DNA of 64,000 nt from contig VWZS01009934.1 in assembly GCA_013397075.1 (NCBI GenBank), positions 4,492,305-4,556,304 of the forward strand, read 5' to 3'. This DNA comes from Rhabdornis inornatus. Taxonomy: Eukaryota; Chordata; Aves; Passeriformes; Rhabdornithidae. The position numbers were made by a program, and so were the translations under genes. The notes under the pieces were generated by a model that ran no database searches, was not told where the DNA came from, and was given only the letters and a program-made list of their open reading frames with translations. Of this stretch, positions 49,128-59,365 are shown one piece after another; the first letter of the stretch is position 1; each line of letters begins with the position of its first letter.

Positions 49128-49388
49128 GTTACTCGCCCAGGTGTGTTTGGACTGAAGACGGGAGATCCCAGCAGGGCGGTGGAGGAAGAGCCCCGTGCTC
49201 CGATGCACAGTGTTGTTACGTTTCACGTGGTACAACTGAGTAAAACCAAACGTGCAAACCAGTTCTTTGTTTCTGATTCCTTTCAGGGGAATTGCATGCA
49301 AAACAGATTGAAAGAAATACAAACTTCCATTCAGTTTGTCTACGAGCAGTGTTTTAGGGGAGAGGGGGGGGATATATTATTTTTTTTT

Positions 49389-49394
49389 AATAAA
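49389..49394 (+). terminator. Poly(A) signal AATAAA, early
   Basis: Canonical hexamer 262 bp after the stop codon, inside a T-rich stretch. Usage is unproven. Confidence 0.45.
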
Positions 49395-50186
49395 CTATTT
49401 CAATTATTTAATTCTAAAAGTTAACTTAGCACAGAAATGAGGCTTGTACAGCCTGTTTTATACTCACTGAATGGCAGAAGGAAGAAGGTGGTTTTGCTAG
49501 ATAAATGGGGGAAGAATTGGCCAGTTTGCTTTTTTTTTTCTCCCAGGGTGTGAATTTTTTTTAATATGAAACAAAATTCCTGTTCTGTGTGCCAAGGTAT
49601 AAAGTTGAGAACTTAGAAGAATGCAAGGAATTAATTTGTGTTGTGATAAATGTGTTTTAAAAAGTTGCACTATCTTACTGTTTTAAAAGAAATATATATG
49701 AGGGAACTGTTTTATGTGAAGTTCTTCTATATGTTGTCGTTTCACCTGTGGAATAATGATAGAACCCTAGAAGTAATCTGGAGGAGTTTGCCCCCTCCCC
49801 CTGGGTTTGCTAGAAGGTGGGGACAGGACTTAGCCTAACATCTCTTGACTTTTACAATTCAAAAAATACAGGGACACTTGTCTTTGCAATAATATGCATT
49901 CAAATAACAGTGTATCAGTGAAGTGTCTTGGAGACTTTTGGATGGAAGAAGGCAAATATGAAATCCCAGCATTTTCTGTCACTTAAGGTTTAGCTATTTT
50001 GCAGTGTAGACTATTTCTTTCATAAATGGCAAAGCTGAAATTCCCAGACGCCTCGATTTGTATTGATTCTAAGTGCTGCCATTCTTTTCCTTTTCATAAT
50101 GCAGTATCACCAGTACTTACCGTTCTAGAGATTTTTGTCCTCACTGTAGCCTGAAATGTATTTAGTCGCATATCATGACATTATGC

Positions 50187-50192
50187 AATAAA
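50187..50192 (+). terminator. Poly(A) signal AATAAA, about 1.06 kb after stop
   Basis: Canonical hexamer with a GT-then-T-rich downstream element from about 50208 to 50224. This is the best-formed signal in the proximal region. Confidence 0.6.
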
Positions 50193-51045
50193 TGGTGTGA
50201 AAACACAGGGTGGGATTTTTTTCCCCCTGCAGTGCTGTTCAAGTTCGTGAGACTGCTGTGGTTTTCACTCTCCATTTCATCCCTTCAGATGCTGAGGTTC
50301 AGTCCTGGAGGTCTGTCCTGTTGAAGTGAAGGGGGCGCCTTGTGGCAAAACCCCCATGGTGTTTCTGCAGCAGTACCAAGAGCGCTCATGGCAGTGGTGC
50401 CGGATCCTGCCGCATTCCTGGCAGGGACGCAGGAGCACCAGGAATTCTCCCTGCAAACCATTTTGCTCTGGGCCCTGTTGCAGAAGCCCTTCTGGGTGCA
50501 TGATGTCTGTGTGGCACCAGCAGGACTGTGCTCATGGGTAAAGGTGACTTGTGTTAACCAAGTGTCTGTAAGCCCTGATTTTTGCTATACTGGCCTGGAG
50601 AGTAGTTGGAAAGTGTTGCCTGCCTGTGTCATGGCACGTGGGGTGTTTCTTCACTGGCTGTTCCCTTGTGGAAGCAAGCGCGGTGCCGGAACTCAGTTGG
50701 CAAAAGGTGATAGTGGCATCACAAGCACATGAAAAAGCACAAATTGCACTTAAAATGCATTTTGGAAATGGACTTAAAACTAATAATCTTTAGAGTCTTA
50801 GCTTGAATAGTTTCTAATATATAGGTGTATGAGTGTGTCATAGACCTTTTCACTTTAAGATCTTTTGCTTTTTTCTGTTTTCCTGAGCCTTGTGCTTGGT
50901 TGCAGGCAGCAGGTGCTGAGTGCCCCAAGGGCACTGATGCCCTGGTCCCATGGCTGGAGGCTGGATTTCTGCAGGACTTCTGTACACGGGGGGCTCTGAT
51001 AACTGAAGTGCATCTTTGATCTATGCAGAGTTTTAATGCCAAAAC

Positions 51046-51077
51046 TGTGTGTGTGTGTGTCTGCGTGTGTGTGTGTC
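51046..51077. repeat. (TG)n microsatellite
   Basis: About 15 TG units broken once by a CTGCG interruption. Likely polymorphic. Confidence 0.9.
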
Positions 51078-52001
51078 TTTTGAGCCTCAGTGTAGATTTG
51101 TTTTCTTCATAAGGTAATTTGATTTTATTCTAGTTCAGAAAACATTTGTATAAGTGTTAGTCTGAATACACAGCCCCATTTGTCTCTGTAATTGTTATTT
51201 TGGTCTGAGTCATGCTGGTAATGCAGAGTAAAGCTGCCTTTTATCGTGTGTATTAGTTGAAGGGAGAGATAGAGATTCTGTGGTGGGATTCACTTATTTT
51301 TTTCCTCTCAGACCCACAGGACAGGTGTTTAGAAGATGAATAGGTGGCTTTCAGTCAGCTGAGGCTCTCGTCACTGTCTGGTTCCTGGGAATAAAAGCTG
51401 TGAAGTTAGATTTTTGCAAACAACCTACGTACGTAATCCTTAGTTAAATTCCACAAACAAACAAAACCCAACCAGAGGACAAAGCTGACAAATGTTGGTT
51501 TTGGTCTTGAGTGACTTTTGTCACTTGAGGAGTGAGCCCTTAAGCCAGAGAATGCGTGTGCCTACAGAGATACTGTGCTGTTGCCTAAATGAGGATTGTT
51601 TAGCTGAGAAGCCTTCAGGTGAGAACAGCTGGAACTCAGTTGTCATGGCAGAGCACACCTGGACTGGGCCCTGGGCGTGGGCTGGTTGATGACCAACTTT
51701 CCCCACGTGCGGATCTCAGCAAAGTGAGCCTTGAAGTTGCCTTCCAAGTAATATTTTGGGAACATACTTTCTTTAAAAAGAGCCCTTTACCATCTTTTGC
51801 CCTCTCTGCATGCCAGTGGATTTATGCACTTCCCATTAACATTGTCCAGTATGCTGTCTCTTAATTTTTCTTGGCTGAGAAAATTTTTCTGCATGGAAAA
51901 TGCAGCCTTTTCCAGTTCTTTAGAAAAGATTTCTTTAAAAATAATTTGGTATTTGCTCACCCAGTAGTTGCATCTCCTCTTGCATCTTTGTCTTCTCATC
52001 C

Positions 52002-52475
52002 TAGAATCAGAGAATAAGCTGAGTTGGAAGGGACCCATAAGGATCATTGAATCCAACTCGCAGCCCTGCGCAGAGCCATCCCCAAGAGTCACACCATGTG
52101 CCTGAGAGTATTGTCCAAATTCTTCTTGAACTCTGGTCAGGCTGGTGCTGTGACCACTTCCCTGGGGAGCCTGCTCCAGTGCCCAGCCACTCTCTGGGGG
52201 AAGAATCTTTTCCCAATACCCAACCTAAACTGCCCCTGGCATAGCTTCCAGCCATTTCCTTGGATCCTGTCACTGGTCAACAGAGTGAGGAGATCAGTGT
52301 CTGCCCCTCCTGTTTCCCCCATGAGGAACTGCATTGAGGCTTCCCCTCAGTCTCCTCCAGGCTGAACAAACAGAGTAACCTCAGCCACTTCTCATATGGC
52401 TTCCCCTCAGGACCCTTCATCATTCTCGCAGCCCTCCTTTGGACACTCTCTAATGGCTTAATGTCATGTCCTGCT
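52002..52475 (-). mobile_element. CR1 LINE fragment, 3' end
   Basis: Read on the minus strand this is the last part of CR1. It includes the C-terminus of the second protein, with CQGQFRLGIGKRFFPQRV and HWSRLPREVV still readable in the frame at 52137-52334. The 3' UTR follows, ending in the GGGTCCCTTCCAACTCAGCT-type tail and a TTCT-repeat end near 52002. The fragment is 5'-truncated at about 52475, where similarity fades. The reverse transcriptase core is absent, so it is inactive. Confidence 0.92.
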
Positions 52476-54022
52476 TTCCCAAATGTGATGTGCTGACAGG
52501 GCCTCTCAGCTCTGTGAGTGTAGCGACTAGTTTACTTGATGTAGGTGAGCTTGCAGTCTTCTGTTTTGGGGCCTCTTTCAGCAGTAAATAAGCTATTTTC
52601 TGATGGATATCCGTGCTCTCCAATGGGAAGGCAGTCAACAGTGTAACATTGAAACACTTTGGTTTTTTATATTTTCTTCTGTTGGCATGGTAGAGAATCT
52701 GCTCTTGATAACAGAATAGACTTGTAAAAGAAATACCAGAATTAGATTGCACTATCAGTCTTTACAGGCTTAGAAATTAGGGAACTCTGAAGATAGGTAA
52801 TTGAAGATAGGTAATTTTATGAAGCATTTATGGAAGACAAGCTTTGAAAATATCCAGAATTGATAGAATGTATTCCAGAGCTACTCAGTGAAACTTTGTA
52901 TAAGTTATAAAAGATTTCTGCAAATATTGTAACTTTTAATTGTGTAGATTTTGCCTCCATACTGATGCTCTGGTTTATGTGTCTCAAACACAAAACCCAC
53001 ATAGTATCTGTGTGGTGTTTTTTTTATGTGATGGATCATATTTGCCTGAATTCTGGTTGCATCTTCTGACTTTGCCCAGTAACTCGTGTTCCCAAAATTT
53101 AGTATAGTGACTCCTTTAGAAGTTTTCAGGTAAAAAGATTATTTTTTTCTTCTAAATGGACCTCTATGAAATAAAGTTTTGTGACTTCTGTCCTACTGCA
53201 AAGACTGATTTTTTTCCTTACATGTCTTGGCATGGCTTTCTTCTTGATGCTAAATATGCCCCATCTTTGGTGTTTTTGTATGACCTTTCAGGGCTAGAAA
53301 AGGCAGGGGGTTTAGCAAAAAAAATAAACAAAAAACCAGTTTATCTCCCAGTTTACCAATGGAGCACTTGGCATTTAGCTCTAATTCTGTTCCTATGTCT
53401 AGGACAGTTGTGGTTGGGCTCCTCTCAAGTGCTGGACAAGCAGACTGAGTGTGATGCTGCTTAAAAAATATGAGTGAGGGATAGGAAGAGGGGCACCCAG
53501 CCAACAGTGCAGTGTTGAGATCCCTTTTCTGGTGTGTGTGGCACACGCAGAATTCACAGGACTTTGCATGATAGGAAGTTTTCATCAGGGAGGATCTAAT
53601 TATGCTACTCCTGGTCTTGTCACTGATGAACCCTGCACTTGGGCCAGTCTCAGGCTGATGGGACTTTATTACAGCATGGTTTTCCTTTGGAAGTATGAAA
53701 ACTCAAGTATATACCCCATGTACAAGTTCCTGATCGCTAGTGAGGAAGATGCTTGCATTCCTGCACTCATGGAATCTGCAGGAACCATGGGTTAAGCTAT
53801 GCTTCATTTGGCTTTTTATTACTGCTTGCCCACTTCTTCCACCAGTTTGTCCCAGCTGGAAGCTGCTTCTGTTATGCCAGATCTCTGAATGTTCTTGTTG
53901 CAGATGTATTTTTTTAAAAAGTGTCATTGTATTTTTTTTTTTTCTTCTGTGAATGGGGTGCAGGGATGGGTAAGGAGCAGAATTGTATTGTTTATTAAGG
54001 AATGTGCTTCTTTGCAATAGAG

Positions 54023-54028
54023 AATAAA
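54023..54028 (+). terminator. Poly(A) signal AATAAA, possible distal site
   Basis: Canonical hexamer followed by a TG-rich segment (CTTGTGGAGGCTGTCTGG at about 54051-54068). It would be a distal end only if the 3' UTR extends this far. Confidence 0.3.
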
Positions 54029-56170
54029 TCCTTGTCCTTCTGAAGAACCCCTTGTGGAGGCTGTCTGGAGCACTGCTGTCTGAGGCAGTCGTTTCTAACC
54101 CTGCCAGGTAGTGAGATATTGGACCTTAAAACTGACACTCTAATCTATAAAGGATGTTTGAATGCTTTGGAGAAGATTGATTGCCAACCTTTCTCTGACT
54201 CTATCCCTGAAAGCTCATGGTAGCTAAGGTAACCTGATTTTGTAGGAGAAGATAAGCAAAATATTAAGTTGGTGAAAAATAGATGTAATCAGTATTTTCT
54301 TTGCCCTTTTTTTTTGTTGTTGTTTGTTTTGTTTTTTTTTCTCTAAGGATAAACAATAGGCTTGCTGGCACATTTGAAAGTATTTAGGATTACTCACAGA
54401 TTCTCTCTGGTCGTTACTGTTGAGTCATGTCCATGCACATACAGACCTGCATGCAAACTTGTCCCCTTGATTGTCTCTGTACTAGTTGCTGTTCCATGAT
54501 CACCTTCCAGAAGTGCTAAATGGCTCTGTGTTGTGCTCTGAGGAACAGCGGCAGGTCACTTCTCAAACAGCAGGAAGCATGAGGAATATTTGCTTTTCAG
54601 TCCTGTAAATGTCATGACCTATGTTTTTATCAGTAGGGAGCTTTCTTGCTGCACCAATTCTTGCCTGTCACCTGGTGTGCTAGTGCATCTTCCATCCAAC
54701 AGCTCTCTCTCCTTTTGGGTGAGCTTTGAAAAATCTTCATGCTTTGGGATAACCCCAATGCAAACCTCATGTATTGGTGTACAGGAAGGAATTATATACT
54801 TAGTGTACCCTAAATCTCATGAGCATGTTCTTTCAGACTAGCTGATGATGAGAATACAGAGGTCCTTCTGTGCAGTGGGTTCAGATGAAGTCTGGCTTTT
54901 GATTATATCCTTGCTTTTTAGATAAAGGCTGTCACAAATAATTTAATTACACATATCTGGTTTTCCCTGCACTGTGTTGCCTGCTTGCCAACCAGTACAA
55001 TTACAACTTTTCTCCTAAACTAGCGCCAAATGTGTCAATCATTTCAATCCCTGGAAAGAGGCAGTCCTACTGAGTTGTCTGAGACCTTTTGAGGCCTTTT
55101 AGGACGTGGAAAAGTCCCTTGTGAGGATGTGTTGAACTTTTTTAGAGAGGTTTCCCACGCAAAAACTGTTCTGTATGTTTCGTTAGGAAATTCAAGTTTA
55201 AGGTTCTGAGAGTATGCTGACTGGAAATGTTGGTAGAATTTTTTTTATCGTTGATATATTGTTTGCCAGCCTGTCCTCAGTAATCAGGGGTGTAAATTAC
55301 CTTTTGAGCCACCTCTGATTACATTGTTGGGCTGGCAAAAGCCCCATTGGGCACACTTGCACCAGCAAAAAAGAAAGAGTAGTTTTCTTCGTACAGCTCT
55401 GGGGAGTAAACAGAAGCTGCACCACTAAGTTCATCCTCAAAAACAAACATGAGACCTGCATTGCCCGTTCCCAGCAAACTGAAGTGTAGGTGTTTCAATG
55501 GAGTGCTTTGCCACACTATTTAGTACCACAGACAGGCAGTGGAGGGGCCTACTGATGTTTCCTTGAAATTGTCATTGGCATTAAATGTATTTCAGGGATG
55601 CTGATGCTGCTTTTGTAACCACCCAGTACAATTATCCTGCTTTTTGAAAGGGAAATCAAGGATCATTTTGTGTCACAAACTCTCCTGGCTCTTACTGCTG
55701 CCTTGCTGGTGTCTCTTCTGTTTTTAGACTGAACACAAGCAACCCAGGTATTGCTAGCATTGCTTTCTAGCTATAAAAAAGCTTACCTTTTTATGTTGAT
55801 TAATGATAAAAAAATAAAACTGTAATGCAGATATACTTCCCCTTCCATCTGACAGACGTGTGATTTACTGCCAGAGATGATGCTATTTTCTTTGTTATAT
55901 TGCTGCTGCTGCTGTTTTAAGTGGTTTGGTGTGTGAGCTTTCTGAAACAACATGGTGTGTGTAGGATCTCGTGGGTGACAAAGCTGTCTCTTTTCTTCTT
56001 CCTTTCTCTCCTTGGTTTGTGCTTGTCTGTCTGCTGTGGTAGGCTTACTAATAAATTAATACATCCTTATTGGATATGATTTTGAGGAGGTTTGCATGTC
56101 CATAGTTTGTAAGCAACTAAGGTGCCTCATGTTCAGGTCTGAGCAGATAGGAATCCCCTTGCACTCAAGA

Positions 56171-56242
56171 GGGCCTGATCCAAAGCCTGCTGAAGTTGGT
56201 AGAAAGACTCTTGCCAACTTCAGGGGGCTTTGCATCAGGCCT
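56171..56242. repeat. Short palindromic (MITE-like) element, hairpin former
   Basis: Left arm 56171-56201 begins GGGCCTGATCCAAAGCC and right arm 56212-56242 ends GGCTTTGCATCAGGCCT. The arms are 31 bp each, pair at about 26 positions, and leave a 10-base loop. The arm sequence resembles the short inverted-repeat family seen in birds and turtles (GGGCCTGATCC plus TTGACTTCA-type core), also suggested at 9315-9418. If transcribed it would fold into a stable hairpin. Confidence 0.75.
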
Positions 56243-57928
56243 TGCACTCCCACCTTTGTTGTGCCTCACTTAAAATGGTGCTTTTTCAGTTGTCTGTCTT
56301 TTTTTCTGATTTTTTTTTCTTTGTATGGTGCTGTGTATAACTTGAATATATTATGCACATATCCTACCCAATGGGTAGAACAAACAAACATACAAAATCA
56401 AATAGATGTTGTTAATACTGTAAGATAGTGTACAGATGATACCAATTTTAACACAAAAAATGGCATAGACTTTGTGAATGCCAATCTGTGCTTGGTCCTT
56501 TTTTTGTAAGAAAGTTTGCAAATTAATGCATACAAATTACAAAAAGTCTATGTATTTTATTTTCCTATTAAATATCAATATAATATCATAAGGGAAAAAG
56601 GTTAAACAAATCATTTTTGACAAGCCTGTGTATAGCAATTAGTCGTTTGATGCATCTTTGCTGTGAAGATTTTTTTTTTAATGTGTCACTTTAAAAAAAA
56701 AGGAAAAAACCACAAAACAAACAAAACCTCCACAGCTTTACCCTTGCAACTAGATGCTTCTTGTTTTGGTTGTTGCTTTGCTATTGCTGAGTTGGACCAG
56801 TATTAGTTACTACTTCTCCAGCAGATACATTATTTATTACTATCCTTGATTACCTTTTTTTTTAACTTAGAAATGGGCTAAAACTTTTCAAACCTTTTTA
56901 ATCACGTCCCAGATTTGAAGTGAAGCTCAGACAAGTGGGAACTGACCCCAACCATCCCTGCAAAGTCAAAACTAGGCCAATGAGAGTTCTGTGACAACAG
57001 CCGACTCTTGCTCTGTGCCCACAACTGGTGCACCATGCTGCCACTACAGACTGTCCTTGGGCTTGGGGTGTGGATGGGCTCGCTGGTGACCTGTGCTCTT
57101 GCAGGGTGGACAAGAATGGCTGCAGTTCGTAGCGAGCTGAATTCAGGGTTTGAGCGGGAGCTTTGAGTTGGCAGCTCTGCTGCTGTGTTGGCTTCTGACA
57201 GCAATGGCTTAACCCAGGTTCATATTTAAGATTACAGAGAAGTGCTGAGACCTGTTCAAACCCAACCTAGGAAGTGGTGTGGGAAGTAATTTGACACTTC
57301 AGCTTCCTGCCAGGCTCCCTTGGCAGTTTGGTTCTCCCCTGGCGTCTCCCCATGTTTGGCGCTCCATTCCTGTGCTCCTGCATGCTCTTTGGTAAAGCAA
57401 ATACCTCAGGAAAACTCAACATGAAGTTCTGGTGTAGGGACTTGCAGATGCTGTACTTATTTTTCTAAACTGGTTGTTCTAACTATCCCAGGACAGTAGG
57501 TGATACAAAAGTTTATCGGTCCGAGACAGACTCATCCTCTCATAGATGGATACCAACTAATCTTTCATAGATACTCCTGTCTGTATGTAGCTTTTTTATA
57601 CTTGCCAGGCTTTAACCACAGATGTAAGGTAGCAAGGTGTTGGGAGATGTTTGAGATGGTGTTTTGGTTTGGTTTTTCAAATGTTTAGCAAAGCACTGTG
57701 CTAAAACTCAGGGGGCCTTACCTGGGGCCAGTGAAGTCAGTGGTGGGGCTTCCTCTGGTTTGAGTGGGCTTTCAACCTGGTCCGTCACGCTGGGGGATGG
57801 TGCCTTGGGGCACAGTCCTTCACTGCTTCTCTGTCAACCTGAAGCATCTACACCTTTGTCTGTAAATATCTTTTTAAAAGCCCTCACAGGAGTCCTGTAT
57901 CTGAATGTTGATCATGGTTGTTTTGGAT

Positions 57929-57960
57929 TTTTTGTTTTGTTTTGTTTTGTTTTTGTTTTG
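57929..57960. repeat. (TTTTG)n simple repeat
   Basis: Five to six TTTTG units in a T-rich stretch. Confidence 0.85.
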
Positions 57961-59336
57961 AAGAAGTGTGTTAATTTTTTTATGGCCAGTTCTGCATCAT
58001 CATGCCCTTACAGGTAGCTTGTATCATCACATCCTTCTATATGTTGAGCTGTTCTGTCAGTAGGCGTGTACCGTAGGTAAATACGCATATTTTCGTGATT
58101 GTCACTTGTTAATTCATTTATTGTTTGTCAGGGTGTGCAGTAATTGTTGTGGAAGTGTGCCTTGCCTGGCCACCTTCACATTTCTGTTTGCACTGCAGTA
58201 CCACTTCTGTGCATGAAGGAAGAAAAGCAAACAAAAAACCTTGGGCCTTCACTAGGAAGACTGTGAGAGTAAACCTCCTGCTGGAGGAGTCTAGAGTAGG
58301 ATTTATCATAACAAAACATGCATATTGAGTGGACCAAACACAAGTATGTCTCCTTTTAGAGGCACTAATTTGCTTTGAAGCTGCAGTGGAAAGAGCAGAC
58401 TATCTATTAAGTGTATTCACAGCTGTGTTCACGCTTTTCCATTTACCACAAAGCACAGCAGGCAGCCAAGATTTTAAAAGGACTCTGAGCAGAAGTTACG
58501 AGAGCCTCAGGCATCATAGACCTGGACAGAAAAAATACTAATAATAGTAATTTTTAAATAATCACTTTAGTATTCTTTAACAAAGCTTTTCTACTGAAAA
58601 TATAAAGACTACATAAGCGTCGATAGGGGTTTTATCTTTGTATAACTCCCAGCTGCCCAATGCTGCTGTGCTCAGAGCATTTAATGATGGTATGTACATC
58701 AGTCAGGCTGTTACACTCAAAATTAACCATCAAATGCCTGTTTTTAGAGTGTTACCCTTTCTTTGTTGTTTCTTGCTAGTTAATTTACAGTGTAAAATGC
58801 TTTATTGCTGTATGGATTTTAATTTTTTTGTGTATTTCCAGCATAGTGACTTTCAAGATCACATTTTCAACACATCTCTTATTTTTGTCCATTTTCTTTC
58901 AAGCTATTCTGAAATATGTACAGCACTATCAACAATATTTAATCTTTCTTTTAAAATTTATTGTTGTAAAACAATGCTATTAAAAACAGTAAGTCTTTTT
59001 ACAACTGTATTGGAATTTCTCAGTAGCTGTTCATGTGATGCTATGACAAACCTGGCTTGCTCTATTTTTTATTTTTTAAATCTTTATTTTCTGTTTAACA
59101 CAATTAATTTGTTGCTTATTTTCCACCGTAACTCACAGTTATATACAGAAGAAGATTTCAACTGTTGTGTATCTGACTTTTAATTGAGCAAATGGTGATG
59201 TCCTAGTTTTTAGACCTAAGGTCTGTTTATTGCAATACTTTTAAAGGAAGATGTTGCTCTAAGTGCTGTTGTTAGTTTTAAATACAGATTTTATGCTTGT
59301 TCTTAATATGCTGTGGTTAAACCATGGCACAAAATT

Positions 59337-59352
59337 ATTAAAAATTATTAAA
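59337..59352 (+). terminator. Two ATTAAA poly(A)-type hexamers, possible most distal site
   Basis: ATTAAA at 59337-59342 and again at 59347-59352, followed by a T/G-rich tract (TTTGTCTCCTGTTGG at about 59356-59370). This is the last plausible end signal after a long AT-rich, UTR-like stretch. Confidence 0.3.
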
Positions 59353-59365
59353 TGCATTTGTCTCC

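Larger units (their letters stand above)
49128..50215 (+). other. LDLRAD4: LDLRAD4 3' UTR, proximal part
   Basis: AT-rich sequence directly after the stop codon, with no splice-like continuation. Two AATAAA signals (49389 and 50187) fall inside it. The second is followed by a G/T-rich tract (GTGGGATTTTTTTCC-like), the usual arrangement for cleavage near 50210. Frames inside are short. Confidence 0.8.
50216..59365 (+). other. Possible extended LDLRAD4 3' UTR or downstream DNA
   Basis: No further gene is recognised. Parts such as 56300-56660 and 57850-59350 are AT-rich, free of obvious repeats and look like long vertebrate 3' UTR. They carry poly(A)-type hexamers at 54023 (AATAAA), 56050 (AATAAA), 59337 and 59347 (ATTAAA), and a Pumilio-type TGTAAATA at 57861-57868. 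Whether transcription continues this far is inference. The segment also holds a CR1 copy (52002-52475), a TG microsatellite and a hairpin repeat. A 181-codon open frame at 58638-59183 is Phe/Cys/Leu-rich as expected from T-rich DNA. Confidence 0.4.
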
